Source of the DNA: Chloroflexota bacterium
GTDB lineage: Bacteria > Chloroflexota > Anaerolineae > J036 > Brachytrichaceae
Assembly: GCA_023382055.1 (NCBI GenBank)
Contig: JAMCQN010000172.1
Location: forward strand, 1 to 43,041
Length of the DNA stretch: 43,041 nucleotides
Reading direction: 5' to 3'
Shown: one piece after another, positions 7,947 to 16,903 of the stretch
How the letters are laid out: every line of letters begins with the position of its first letter
Numbering within the stretch: the first letter of the stretch is position 1
Notes under the pieces: generated by a model
Told to the model about the DNA's origin: nothing
The model's database searches: none
Seen by the model: the letters and a program-made list of their open reading frames with translations, nothing else
Made by a program: the position numbers and the translations under genes

Positions 7947-9236
7947 TTATGGCGCGACCAGTTGGATCAACACGGGCGAAACGTGATAGTTGACCGGTTG
8001 TATCTCGACATCTTCCTGTATCAGTGAAGCGTAGACGCTGAATGGATTGCGCGCCGGGATCTTGGTCATCTGGATGCACCCGCTGACGACAACCTGCTTA
8101 CCGGGGGCCAGATAGTACAGTTTTGTGCCGTTGTGGATAACCACATCGAGATCCTTCAATGTACCGATACCCCAGCGCCACGGATGATCGGGACCCGGGT
8201 TGGTATCGTAATCAATGCCGACACGAAACGCGCCGGATTCCTGGACGAAGCCTTTCGTATAGCGATTCTGGTCCATGGTATAGCAGTCATTGGGATCAAA
8301 TGGCCCACCCGTGCGGATCGGCACCGTTCCAACATTGCGCACCGCCATCGTAAAGTACAGCGTTTCGCCCAGACCCATGGTGATGAAGTTTGCCTCGGTA
8401 GGAGCACGCACGACAGATGGACCGCGTGCCGACCATTCCACAGCATTTCCATCCGGCTGGGTTACTATTTCGGCTACGGGGCGACCGCTCTGCGTAATGG
8501 TCAGCGACGATGTGATCGTATCCTGTTGTCCGATGGCATCCTGCGTTTGCGCCACGACGGTGTAAAGACCGTCTTGCGGCGGGTCGGCGCCAAGGTTTAT
8601 GCCGCCGTCATAATCGTAGGTGTATCGGCCGGGCCCCAGCACATCGTCCGAGGTAATCTGGCGCAACCCTTCCATGCGCTGAACCTCGTAGTGAATGCCA
8701 TCTCCGCCGACGACATAGACGCTCAGTGTTGATGTCTGCGCCAGGACAACGTTGATATAGGTATGATCATCGATGGCATCCCGGTTGGGAGAGATCGTAT
8801 TGGTCGAGAGCGTCAGTTCGCTGATTTTGGGATAAGGTACATCGGCGCTGGATATCCGCAACAATCCGCTGAACGATTGCTGCCTGCCCTGACCCTTGGC
8901 ATCGATATGCCAGGTATAAGATCCGTCTGGCAGCAGGCGTCCGTTTGATACGCCGTTAAAGAGCAATTCATACGGCGCCGGGCTGGCGGAACGCTCCGCG
9001 TCGTCGCGCAGCGAATAGCGCGCGCCACCCGAATCAGTCAGGTAGATCGACACGCGCGCCGGTTGGGATATCTTATAGGTGATGCGCACCATATCGAACG
9101 CGCCGTCTTCCCGCGGCGTGAGCACTGACGGCTGCACCGACACGTCGGTGAGGAAGTTCGCATTCGCATTGCATGCGGCGACCAGGCATGCGAATGCTGC
9201 AGCGCACAATGGCAGGAGAATCTGCTTCAACTTCAT
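7947..9236 (-). CDS. Surface lipoprotein with FlgD/Ig-like repeats
   Basis: The start chosen is the ATG at 9236, giving MKLKQ followed by a hydrophobic stretch and lipobox LVAAC, so Cys22 would be the lipidated residue. The frame stays open upstream, but that extension has no role. TATACT on the minus strand (9249-9244) lies 7 nt before the ATG, which suggests a leaderless transcript. The body holds two beta-rich modules of the kind seen in FlgD-type Ig domains: a stretch rich in YKISQPARVSIY and GRLLPDGSYTWHIDA, then a second copy with SPNRDAIDDHTYINVVL and DPPQDGLYTVVAQ. The C-terminal third resembles no family I recognise. It probably sits on the cell surface. Confidence 0.7.
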   Translation of the reverse strand: MKLKQILLPLCAAAFACLVAACNANANFLTDVSVQPSVLTPREDGAFDMVRITYKISQPARVSIYLTDSGGARYSLRDDAERSASPAPYELLFNGVSNGRLLPDGSYTWHIDAKGQGRQQSFSGLLRISSADVPYPKISELTLSTNTISPNRDAIDDHTYINVVLAQTSTLSVYVVGGDGIHYEVQRMEGLRQITSDDVLGPGRYTYDYDGGINLGADPPQDGLYTVVAQTQDAIGQQDTITSSLTITQSGRPVAEIVTQPDGNAVEWSARGPSVVRAPTEANFITMGLGETLYFTMAVRNVGTVPIRTGGPFDPNDCYTMDQNRYTKGFVQESGAFRVGIDYDTNPGPDHPWRWGIGTLKDLDVVIHNGTKLYYLAPGKQVVVSGCIQMTKIPARNPFSVYASLIQEDVEIQPVNYHVSPVLIQLVAP

Positions 9237-9243
9237 TAGGATG

Positions 9244-9249
9244 AGTATA
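9244..9249 (-). promoter_or_regulatory. -10 element TATACT, leaderless lipoprotein gene
   Basis: TATACT on the minus strand ends 7 nt before the ATG at 9236, so the start codon would be at or next to +1. No convincing -35 is seen. Confidence 0.5.
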
Positions 9250-9311
9250 ACAATCCTCAGCGCAGTCGGCGCGGCGGCTGCAATAGTCAACACGGCCTAG
9301 AACATCCGTGC

Positions 9312-9317
9312 TACACT
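9312..9317 (+). promoter_or_regulatory. -10 element TACACT, leaderless radA
   Basis: TACACT ends 6 nt before the radA ATG at 9324, so transcription should begin at the start codon. The opposite-strand -10 of the lipoprotein gene lies 62 bp away, giving a compact divergent promoter pair. Confidence 0.5.
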
Positions 9318-9323
9318 AGCTCT

Positions 9324-10700
9324 ATGCCAAAGACGATATCCAAACTGAAGACGCGCTGGGTGTGCTCCAGTTGCGGCAGCGCGCAGATGCGCTGGTCAGG
9401 CAAGTGCCCGGATTGCGGCGAGTGGAACACCCTGGTAGAGGAGGTTTACCAGGAAGGCAAGGCGGAGGGCCGTCATACACCCACCATCACCAGTACGCCG
9501 CTGAAACTGAGCGCCGTCGGCACGGAGGAGATCAAGCGTTTGCCGCTGGATATCGGCGAGTTCTCGCGCGTGCTGGGCGGAGGGATCGTGCCTGGATCGC
9601 TGGTGCTCGTGGGCGGCGAACCGGGTATCGGCAAGTCGACGCTGCTGTTGCAGGCTGCAGTCAGCATCGCGCAACATGCAGGGCTTACGCTGTATGTAAG
9701 CGGAGAGGAAAGCGTCCAGCAGCTCAAGATGCGCGCCGAACGACTGGGCGTCGGCGAGAGCGATCTCTACCTGCTCACGGATACGAACCTCGACAACATG
9801 ATCTACCAGATCGAGGCCATGCGCCCGAAACTCGCAATTGTCGACTCCATACAGACGATGTATCTGGACAGCGTGCCCTCCAGTCCCGGAACCGTAAGCC
9901 AGGTGCGCGAATGCGCCCAGCGCCTGCAGGCTATGGCAAAGTCATCCGGCGTTCCGGTATTCATCGTGGGGCACGTGACCAAGGAAGGTTCTATCGCCGG
10001 CCCCAAGGTGCTGGAACACATTGTCGATACCGTACTGCAATTGGAAGGCGATCGCTTCCATGCGCTGCGCCTGTTGCGTTCCATCAAAAACCGCTTTGGC
10101 ACGACGAGCGAAGTCGGCGTATTTGAGATGGCCGGCAGCGGCATGATCGAGGTGAGCAACCCCAGTGAGGCGTTCCTGGCGGAGCGCATGATGCATGCGC
10201 CGGGATCGTCGATTGCCGTCACCATGGAAGGCACCCGCCCGCTGCTGGTCGAAGTGCAGGCACTCACCTCGTTCACGCAGAATCCCATGCCGCGCCGCAC
10301 GGCGAACGGCTTCGATTACAACCGGCTGTTCATCCTGCTGGCAGTGCTCGCGAAACGCATCGGACTCCGCCTGCACGATCAGGACGTTTTCGTCAACATC
10401 GTCGGCGGCATGAGCATCGATGAACCCGCGGCCGATCTGGCGGTGGCCGTCGCCATCGCCAGCGCGACAAAGGGGACGCCCGTACCGCCGGATATGGCCG
10501 TCATCGGCGAGATCGGTTTGAGCGGGGAATTGCGCTCCGTAGGACAACTGAGCATGCGCCTGAATGAAGCCGCAAAACTCGGTTTCAAGCGTTGCCTGTT
10601 GCCCAAAACGGCGCGACCTGTTGAATCGCCATCGGCAAGCCTGAAGCTGATGCCGGCGCGGTCCGTCGGGGAAGCGCTGGATGCGGCCTTGGCGGATTGA
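9324..10700 (+). CDS. radA: DNA repair protein RadA (Sms)
   Basis: RadA is a RecA-related DnaB-type helicase that promotes branch migration during recombinational repair. The sequence has all expected parts: an N-terminal C4 zinc finger (Cys14, 17, 28 and 31), Walker A GEPGIGKSTLL near residues 98-108, Walker B LAIVDSIQTM, the RadA-specific KNRFG motif at 255-259, and a C-terminal Lon-protease-like domain with GGMSIDEPAADLAVA and IGEIGLSGELR. The length of 458 residues is normal. No ribosome-binding site precedes the ATG. A -10-like TACACT lies 6 nt upstream, which supports a leaderless mRNA. It is convergent with the AttH-like gene, 7 bp apart. Confidence 0.95.
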   Translation: MPKTISKLKTRWVCSSCGSAQMRWSGKCPDCGEWNTLVEEVYQEGKAEGRHTPTITSTPLKLSAVGTEEIKRLPLDIGEFSRVLGGGIVPGSLVLVGGEPGIGKSTLLLQAAVSIAQHAGLTLYVSGEESVQQLKMRAERLGVGESDLYLLTDTNLDNMIYQIEAMRPKLAIVDSIQTMYLDSVPSSPGTVSQVRECAQRLQAMAKSSGVPVFIVGHVTKEGSIAGPKVLEHIVDTVLQLEGDRFHALRLLRSIKNRFGTTSEVGVFEMAGSGMIEVSNPSEAFLAERMMHAPGSSIAVTMEGTRPLLVEVQALTSFTQNPMPRRTANGFDYNRLFILLAVLAKRIGLRLHDQDVFVNIVGGMSIDEPAADLAVAVAIASATKGTPVPPDMAVIGEIGLSGELRSVGQLSMRLNEAAKLGFKRCLLPKTARPVESPSASLKLMPARSVGEALDAALAD

Positions 10701-10707
10701 CGAGTCT

Positions 10708-11919
10708 TTAGAACTTGCCATTGATCGAGCCGCTATAGCCGGTCAGTTCGGTGTAGCCGGCGCCAGTCACCGCAACACCGCCAGCCTGGCCGGTCACCTT
10801 CACGGCCCCTTCCCAGTACACAATGGATAGCTTGTTGACCTGGTTGGGGATGCGCGCATCGAGCTGCAGTGTGATAGCCTGGCTGGGTATGTGGATACGC
10901 CAGCTCACGGGGTATTCAGCGCCGTCATCCGGGTTGCGCCAGCGGTCAAGAACGTCAACGGTCACCTGATCGTTACTCAAGTGGGTCGTACTTCCATCGG
11001 CGGCGACCAGTGTTCCGCCGGACACGGGGTCGATGCTGCCGTCAACGTTGCGGAAACGGTAAATCATGAGTTCGCGCTTGTCAGAGAGTTGCAGAGCAAA
11101 CCAATCCCATCCCAGGGCATTCTGACCCAGGGCGCTGGTGCTCCACTCGTGGTCCATCCAGCTCAGACCAGTCACTTCGAATAGCCCGCTATCGGTGTGG
11201 ATACCGCCGCTGGTCTGCATCCTGGTCAACGAATAGTAGTATGAAGCATTGCCGGAACCATCGCTCTTTGCGCTTAGCCCGTCGTCGCCATGTTTCACAA
11301 CCGGCTTCAGCGATTGCAGATCGAGCGTGATGCTGTAAACCCCGTTCCACGCGATCAATCGCACTGCGTCGCCAGTTGCACCGGTTGAGGCAGCCGACCA
11401 GTTCTCCAGATGCACTTGAAAGGGATCGCCGCTAGCGCCGGCAAGGTCGCCAGCGCCCCGGCTGAACCTCTCAACCGCCATATGGCTGTCAGCGGCAACA
11501 TCCGTGATCGCGAAGTGGGCGAAATACACCTGATTACCCGCCAGATCCGATTGCCGTTCCGGCGTGTCCTGCGGCGGAAGCAATCCACGCCGGAAGAAGG
11601 TGAGCTGGTAGCCAAAGGCGCGGCCTGCCGTATCCGTGAGATTGCCGGTGTAGTACCACCACTCCGTCTGGAAGTCGAGATGGGGGCCATGATCCTGCGG
11701 GAAGACGAACGGGCGCGGATGATAAGCGCGCGCAAAGCCGGCTGCGCTACTGTTCGTCCCAGCCGGCAATCCGACGACGGTCGCGCGCGCTTCGACAGGC
11801 GGCTGCGCTTTGAACGCATACCAGCCGGCCAGGCCTATTATGGCGATGATTACTACGCCGGCAATTAACCGCCATGTCCTATTCATTCGTTCTATCGTTG
11901 ACTTGCCCTTGCTCAGCAC
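10708..11919 (-). CDS. Membrane-anchored lipocalin-domain protein, CrtC/AttH-like
   Basis: An N-terminal membrane anchor (WRLIAGVVIIAIIGLAGWYAF) precedes an extracytoplasmic domain. Its signature, FPQDHGPHLDFQTEWWYYTGNL and GYQLTFFRRG, belongs to the CrtC/AttH family, two fused lipocalin-like domains seen in carotenoid 1,2-hydratases and many uncharacterised exported proteins. Later motifs include GLSWMDHEWSTSALG and GWDWFALQL. A GTG at 11919 is chosen because TACAAT ends 6 nt upstream. An internal ATG at 11886 is an alternative. No carotenoid genes are nearby, so hydratase activity is not implied. The C-terminal motif GYTELTGYSG is also family-typical. Confidence 0.75.
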   Translation of the reverse strand: MLSKGKSTIERMNRTWRLIAGVVIIAIIGLAGWYAFKAQPPVEARATVVGLPAGTNSSAAGFARAYHPRPFVFPQDHGPHLDFQTEWWYYTGNLTDTAGRAFGYQLTFFRRGLLPPQDTPERQSDLAGNQVYFAHFAITDVAADSHMAVERFSRGAGDLAGASGDPFQVHLENWSAASTGATGDAVRLIAWNGVYSITLDLQSLKPVVKHGDDGLSAKSDGSGNASYYYSLTRMQTSGGIHTDSGLFEVTGLSWMDHEWSTSALGQNALGWDWFALQLSDKRELMIYRFRNVDGSIDPVSGGTLVAADGSTTHLSNDQVTVDVLDRWRNPDDGAEYPVSWRIHIPSQAITLQLDARIPNQVNKLSIVYWEGAVKVTGQAGGVAVTGAGYTELTGYSGSINGKF

Positions 11920-12025
11920 GCGGCGATTGTAATACGACCTGAAAGCGCCGGCCTGGTGGATACCGCATGGATATTAACTGTTAAAATCCCGCTCAATCCA
12001 GTCGTATAAAGAGGGTCAGGCAACT

Positions 12026-12676
12026 ATGAAAATCGCGGTATTGGGCGGCACAGGCAAAGAGGGTTCCGGGCTGGCCTTGCGATGGGCGCACAGCGGTCAT
12101 CAGGTAATAATCGGATCGCGTGACGCTTCCAAGGCTCAGCGAGTGGCAGAGGAGCTGAACCTTGCATTGGGAACCGCCGGCGAAATCAAGGGTATGGATA
12201 ATGCCGCCGCTGCACAGTCATCGGATGTTGCCGTGCTGACTGTCCCTTATACAGCGCATACAGGCTCATTGTCTGCCGTGAGGGAAGCATTGAAGGGGAA
12301 AGTGCTGGTTGATGTGACTGTGCCGGTAAACCCCAGCGACTTCACCCGGGTGATGGCGCCCGCCGCAGGTTCTGCAGCACGAGAAGCGCAAACTTTATTA
12401 GGCGCGGATGTACAGGTTGTCTCCGCATTTCAAAATATCTCTGCGACCCATTTGAAAAAGCTGACCGGCAAAATCGACTGTGATGTGCTGGTTTGTGGCG
12501 ATAGCGACGAGGCCAAGAAGCTGGTCTTGCAGTTAGTGGCGGATGCCGGGATGAAGGGTTGGGATGCCGGGCCGCTGGATAACGCGGGAGTCGTCGAGGG
12601 ATTGACGCCGATACTCCTCGGAATCAATCGCCGCCATAAGATCAAAGGCGCAGGTATTCGCATTACAGGACTGTAA
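12026..12676 (+). CDS. npdG: NADPH-dependent F420 reductase
   Basis: The enzyme exchanges hydride between NADP(H) and coenzyme F420. The N-terminal Rossmann motif reads VLGGTGKEGSGLALRWA, followed by IIGSRDASKA, which suits the 2'-phosphate of NADP. The 216-residue length and C-terminal LTPILLGINRRHKIKGAGIRITGL agree with the F420H2:NADP oxidoreductase family. The next gene, cofE, starts 8 nt downstream, and an F420-type nitroreductase follows, so the context independently supports F420. GAGGG about 11 nt before the ATG may be a weak ribosome-binding site. Confidence 0.9.
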   Translation: MKIAVLGGTGKEGSGLALRWAHSGHQVIIGSRDASKAQRVAEELNLALGTAGEIKGMDNAAAAQSSDVAVLTVPYTAHTGSLSAVREALKGKVLVDVTVPVNPSDFTRVMAPAAGSAAREAQTLLGADVQVVSAFQNISATHLKKLTGKIDCDVLVCGDSDEAKKLVLQLVADAGMKGWDAGPLDNAGVVEGLTPILLGINRRHKIKGAGIRITGL

Positions 12677-12684
12677 ACCATCGC

Positions 12685-13431
12685 ATGATTGAGCTTATCC
12701 CTATCCAAGGCATCCCCATCATCAAACCTGGCGATGATCTCGCGGCAATGCTCGCCGCTGCCATTCGCCCGCTGCAGCCGCAGGATAAAGATATCCTGGT
12801 CATCACATCGAAAATCGTATCGAAAGCCGAGGGGAGATTCTTCAACTTACGCGATATAAAACCAACCGGGCGCGCCACTGAGCTGGCTATGGTGACGCGC
12901 AAAGACCCGCGCCTCGTGGAACTGATCCTGAACGAGTCCGTTGCGGTCTCGCGAGCAGCCCCGGGTGTGTTGATTACGCAACACCGCCTCGGATTTGTGT
13001 CGGCCAATGCCGCCATCGATCACTCCAACGTTTCGGCGGACATCGACGCGGTATTACTGATGCCCGTCGATCCGGACAACAGCGCCAGGCTGATACAGGC
13101 CTTCCTCGAGCGCGACCTGGGCGCACACATGGCCGTTGTCGTCGTCGATAGCCATGGCCGCCCGCACCGCATGGGTACTGTGGGCGTAGCGGTGGGTGTG
13201 GCCGGCATGCCGGGTGTGGAGGACTGGCGCGGCCGCCCGGACTTGTTTGGATACGCATTACAGCACACGGAGATCGGCCTGGCAGACATGGTCGCTTCTG
13301 CGGCGACCCTCGTTTTGGGACAGGCAGCGGAGGGCGTCCCGGCCGTCCTGGTGCGAGGCGTCGCTTATACGCGCTGCGACGGCAGCGCTGCCGAAATTGT
13401 GAGACCGGCGTCGATGAACCTGTATGCCTGA
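12685..13431 (+). CDS. cofE: Coenzyme F420-0:L-glutamate ligase
   Basis: CofE adds L-glutamate residues to F420-0 using GTP. The 248 residues fit the CofE family, beginning IELIPIQGIPIIKPGDDLA and followed by VITSKIVSKAEG, APGVLITQHRLGFVSANA (substrate region), VVVDSHGRPHRMGTVGVAVG and the C-terminal ADMVASAATLVLGQAAEGVPAVLVRG. In actinobacterial FbiB this domain is fused to a nitroreductase. Here the two domains are separate adjacent genes overlapping by 8 bp. The earlier F420 genes (cofC/fbiD, cofD/fbiA, cofG/H) are not in the window. Confidence 0.93.
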   Translation: MIELIPIQGIPIIKPGDDLAAMLAAAIRPLQPQDKDILVITSKIVSKAEGRFFNLRDIKPTGRATELAMVTRKDPRLVELILNESVAVSRAAPGVLITQHRLGFVSANAAIDHSNVSADIDAVLLMPVDPDNSARLIQAFLERDLGAHMAVVVVDSHGRPHRMGTVGVAVGVAGMPGVEDWRGRPDLFGYALQHTEIGLADMVASAATLVLGQAAEGVPAVLVRGVAYTRCDGSAAEIVRPASMNLYA

Positions 13432-14092
13432 TGGCTGGCGCAGCGCAGGGCAGGCAGACCGGCAGCACATCAAAGCAATGGATATACCCTCGGTCATCTA
13501 TCGCCGCCGTATGATCCGGCGTTACACGGATCAGCCGGTCGAGCCCGGGATCATTCAGGCGCTTGTGGACGCGGCGACGCGCGCGCCTTCGCCGCATAAC
13601 CGGCAACCGTGGCGGTTCGCGATCATCCAGGGCGATACGCGCGCCAGACTCGCCCGTGCAATGGGCGATCAGTTGCGTGCGGACCTGACACGAGACGGTA
13701 TAAGCCCTGAAGCGATTGCACAGGATACCGGTCGTTCCTACCATCGCATCACCAGCGCGCCGGTGTCAATCCTGGCATGCTTGAGCATGGCTGATATGGA
13801 CCGCTATCCCGACGCCCGGCGCAACGAAGTTGAACGGTGGATGGCCGGACAGGCTACTGCTGCAGCGATCCAGAATATCCTCTTGCGCGCGACCGAACTG
13901 GGCGTCGGCGCCTGCTGGATGTGCGCGCCCTTATTTTGCCAGCAGGTCGTCGTCGACGCTCTGACTCTGCCCGAAGACTGGGAACCTCAAGCTCTGATAA
14001 CACTTGGTTACCCTCTCGATGAGGGAAGAAAACGCATCCGGAAAAGCTGGCAGGAAGTCAGCCTGTTTGTGACGCCGCGTTCAGATGCCTGA
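13424..14092 (+). CDS. FMN nitroreductase, likely dehydro-F420-0 reductase (FbiB C-domain-like)
   Basis: This nitroreductase-fold flavoprotein of 222 residues shows the FMN-binding N-terminus RRRMIRRYTDQPVE, the TRAPSPHNRQPWRFAI stretch and the C-terminal LGVGACWMCAPLF and ALITLGYPLDEGRKRIRKSW. Its position directly after cofE, with 8-bp overlap, matches the split version of FbiB. The C-terminal nitroreductase domain of FbiB reduces dehydro-F420-0 to F420-0, so this gene probably does the same (inference from context). The ATG at 13424 overlaps cofE; a second ATG at 13478 lies closer to where homology begins and is a reasonable alternative. A small hairpin ACTTCT/AGAAGT follows the stop. Confidence 0.82.
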   Translation: MPDGWRSAGQADRQHIKAMDIPSVIYRRRMIRRYTDQPVEPGIIQALVDAATRAPSPHNRQPWRFAIIQGDTRARLARAMGDQLRADLTRDGISPEAIAQDTGRSYHRITSAPVSILACLSMADMDRYPDARRNEVERWMAGQATAAAIQNILLRATELGVGACWMCAPLFCQQVVVDALTLPEDWEPQALITLGYPLDEGRKRIRKSWQEVSLFVTPRSDA

Positions 14093-14129
14093 CTTCTGCC
14101 AGAAGTAAGGTATCTGCCGGGATAGGCTC

Positions 14130-15845
14130 TCAGTGGACGTACAAGCGCCGCATCCATTGGTCGAAAGCCATGCGCACAGGCGCTCCGATGCCCATTTCGT
14201 CGGCCAGGTTCAGCAGGTCGTCGCGGTGGGCGATCTTAAATCGATATCGCATAAAGTAGGTCTTCAACCACGCGTCGAACTGCAAATCGGTTACTGCACG
14301 GCGCACCGAGTCAAAGAACAAAGGGCCCTTGCCATAAATGATGGGGAAGTACATCGACCGATCAAATGCAGCAGTGGGTTGATCGACGGGCGCATCGCGC
14401 CCGGTTTTCAACTCCTGCTGGTAACGCACCAGAAAACGCTCATTGCGCTGGGCATCCGCAATCGCGCGGCCGTAGCGATCTTCGATGTACAGCGAAGTGC
14501 TGTACTGCGCCAGAGCCTCATCCAGCCACGGCTCATTGACCTGGTCGCTGCCGACCATGCCATACCACCACTGATGCGACACTTCGTGCACCACAATCCA
14601 TTCCAGTGACGCAGGATCCGTGCTGTAGAGCGTGTCGAGCACGCCTGCCAGCATCGGGTACTCAATCCCGCCCGCGGTGGTCGCCGACGGAAACACCTTG
14701 AGTTCTTTGTATGGATAAGGGCCAAAACGTCGCTCAAAATCCAGCAGGGCGGCGCTGGCGTAGTCCAGCGCACGCTGCCCTCCCAGTTTTTGTTCCGGCA
14801 TGTAATAGCTGCTGACGACGACGTTTCCCGAATTTGCGGCGACAGTTGCGGTAACGACCTGGAACACCTGGCTGGCATGGATGGCGAAATCGCGCACCGG
14901 GCCGGCTTCGCAAGTGGTAACAACCCACGCCGGCGGTGATTCTGTAGGCGTAGTTAGCTGGGCAGCGCTGACTGGCGCCTGCGTACACACTCCTGTCGCA
15001 ACGATGACCATGTCAGCCGGGGCAAGGATGCGGACGCGGTACAGGCTGATATCGGAATAAGCGATATCCCCATAAGACGGCAAAGCATCTACATGCCAGC
15101 CCGACTCATCGTGAACCGGCGCCATGGCATATGCCTCTGGCAGAGCAAGAATACGGTCCGCCCAGCCAAAGGTGCGGTATCCGCTGTTTGTATGCAACTG
15201 CGCTGTGAGTGTGAAATTAAGGGTCAGGGTTGTGACTTGCCCGGGCGCCAATGCCTGCGGCAGCGGCACTGTAATCAACGAGGTGTCAGTGAGGGGGGTC
15301 GTACTGGTCAAAGTAAGTCCCTGGCTGGGCCGTAGAAAGGCTAACGGTTCTACAGCCGCGCCGTCTGCACGCACGTCAAACACGTGCATCTGCCCGCCCA
15401 GATAGTCCGTATTCGGGTATAAGCGCAACATGACTTCCTGCATTGCGGTGGTAGAGCGATTCACATAATGGATCGTCTGCGTTCCCTCCAGATGCTGCAG
15501 GTCGGCATTCAGCTTGAGGTCGATATCGTAGCGGGTTGCGTCGGCAGCCTGATCGAGATCGCCGAGAAATGCTGGCAATAACGCGCCTGAATAGGAGCTG
15601 GCATTATTCTGCGTTTGTCTGGTTGGCGCCTGCATACTGCCTCCCCCGCCTCTCTCTATTGCAAAAAACCCGGCAGGGGCGCTCCGAATCGATGCAGGTG
15701 GAGCGCCGGCCGCCATAGGCGCAGACGATATCGTGACAGGTTTGTTGAGAAGCCTGCTATCGGGAATGGATGCAGTAGAAGCCACCACTGCGCACAGCAA
15801 CGATACAAAAATAACCGACAGGACTGTTCTTCCCTTGTTCTGCAT
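14130..15845 (-). CDS. Exported M1-family metallopeptidase
   Basis: This is a zinc aminopeptidase-like protein of the gluzincin M1 family. The zinc motif HEVSHQWWYG is followed after the usual spacing by NEPWLDEALAQYST, which supplies the third zinc ligand Glu. The domain upstream, with IHYVNRSTTAMQEVMLRLYPN, is the M1 N-terminal beta domain. The ATG at 15845 is chosen because it yields a clean signal peptide (MQNKGRTVLSVIFVSLLCAVV...). The longer frame begins with a TTG and lacks one. No classical GxMEN motif is seen; GGIEYPML near the zinc site replaces it, as in many bacterial M1-like enzymes. The divergent LysM lipoprotein gene shares the promoter region. Confidence 0.85.
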   Translation of the reverse strand: MQNKGRTVLSVIFVSLLCAVVASTASIPDSRLLNKPVTISSAPMAAGAPPASIRSAPAGFFAIERGGGGSMQAPTRQTQNNASSYSGALLPAFLGDLDQAADATRYDIDLKLNADLQHLEGTQTIHYVNRSTTAMQEVMLRLYPNTDYLGGQMHVFDVRADGAAVEPLAFLRPSQGLTLTSTTPLTDTSLITVPLPQALAPGQVTTLTLNFTLTAQLHTNSGYRTFGWADRILALPEAYAMAPVHDESGWHVDALPSYGDIAYSDISLYRVRILAPADMVIVATGVCTQAPVSAAQLTTPTESPPAWVVTTCEAGPVRDFAIHASQVFQVVTATVAANSGNVVVSSYYMPEQKLGGQRALDYASAALLDFERRFGPYPYKELKVFPSATTAGGIEYPMLAGVLDTLYSTDPASLEWIVVHEVSHQWWYGMVGSDQVNEPWLDEALAQYSTSLYIEDRYGRAIADAQRNERFLVRYQQELKTGRDAPVDQPTAAFDRSMYFPIIYGKGPLFFDSVRRAVTDLQFDAWLKTYFMRYRFKIAHRDDLLNLADEMGIGAPVRMAFDQWMRRLYVH

Positions 15846-15902
15846 GCTGCTCTCGTTTCCTCGTGTATCCATCGGCTGAAGGCGACTATGCTTGCGCAAG
15901 CC

Positions 15903-15910
15903 AGTATAAT
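15903..15910. promoter_or_regulatory. Overlapping divergent -10 elements
   Basis: TATAAT on plus (15905-15910) ends 6 nt before the GTG of the LysM gene at 15917. TATACT on minus (15908-15903) overlaps it and points toward the M1 peptidase. No clear -35 is visible for either. Confidence 0.5.
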
Positions 15911-15916
15911 GCCGAC

Positions 15917-16900
15917 GTGTGGAAGTCTCGCAATAACTTTTCGACGTTGATTGTTGCGGCCTGCCTTCTGACAGCCGTGAGCGCCTGTGGGGGTAGCGCT
16001 ACAGACAATACCCCTGTCCCGAGTCAAACAGCACCATTACCTACCCCGCGCCCCACCTTGACACCGCAAGCGACGCCAACACTGGCGCCCGCAACCATGC
16101 CCGTAATGCGTGAAGCGACCGTTACGCCCACACCGGTGACTTATACCGTGCAGGAAGGCGATACGCCCATCGTAATTGCCAATAAATTCGGCGTCAGCGT
16201 GGCCGACTTGATCGCTCTGAACAAGATCGATCCGACGACACTGCAGATCGGCGCAGTGCTCATCATACCCACCGGGCCGCAGGCGGCGCAGTCCAACAAT
16301 GAATTGCTGCCGTCTCCCACGCCGGCGCCCTACACGATCCGCGGTCTGAACGTTTATCGCACTCCTGTCGGCAGCCTGGAATGCCTTGGAGAAGTATTCA
16401 ACCCGGGACCCAACGCTTTGGGAAGTGTGCAACTGAGAATCGCGCTGCTGGATAAGGCGGATCAGGTGCTCTTGTCAGTGCCTTTCTCGATCGCGCTGGA
16501 TGTTGTGCCGGCTGGACAGAGTTCCCCCTTCCGGCTGCTTTTCACCGACCCGCCGGCATCGTATGCACAATACAGCATCACTGCCTTGCGCGGCGAGGCA
16601 GTGGATCCGACATCGCGGTTTGCGAAGGTAAAAATCACCAAATCCAATGGCGCGCCCAATGGGGCGCAATACCGCGTAACCGGTGAAATCACCAATGTGG
16701 ATAAGGTGAATGCTTCGAAATTGCACGTGACCGTCACGACCTACAATGCACAGAAGCAGGTGATCGGTTATCGTGATGTCGTAGTGGCCGACGGTCCGCT
16801 TGCGCCCAATGGCGTGCAACCATTCGATGTGAGTCTGGCGTCATCGTCTCCGACCGTCGAAAGCTTCGCTGTGGTTGCGGACGCACTGCAGTCGCAGTAA
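15917..16900 (+). CDS. LysM-domain lipoprotein
   Basis: The GTG at 15917 gives MWKSRNNF, a hydrophobic segment and lipobox TAVSAC, so the mature protein starts at a lipidated Cys. A linker rich in Pro and Thr (PTPRPTLTPQATPT) follows. A single LysM repeat comes next (YTVQEGDTPIVIANKFGVSVADLIALNKI... IIPTG), predicted to bind peptidoglycan. The C-terminal 200 residues hold two beta-sandwich modules of the FxLYD type, with conserved CLGEVFNPGPNALGSVQLRIALLD and YRVTGEITNVDKVNASKLHVTVTTYNA. TATAAT ends 6 nt before the GTG, so the gene appears leaderless. The frame is open further upstream, but this start gives a good signal peptide. It ends 3 bp before priA. Confidence 0.78.
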   Translation: MWKSRNNFSTLIVAACLLTAVSACGGSATDNTPVPSQTAPLPTPRPTLTPQATPTLAPATMPVMREATVTPTPVTYTVQEGDTPIVIANKFGVSVADLIALNKIDPTTLQIGAVLIIPTGPQAAQSNNELLPSPTPAPYTIRGLNVYRTPVGSLECLGEVFNPGPNALGSVQLRIALLDKADQVLLSVPFSIALDVVPAGQSSPFRLLFTDPPASYAQYSITALRGEAVDPTSRFAKVKITKSNGAPNGAQYRVTGEITNVDKVNASKLHVTVTTYNAQKQVIGYRDVVVADGPLAPNGVQPFDVSLASSSPTVESFAVVADALQSQ

Positions 16901-16903
16901 CCA

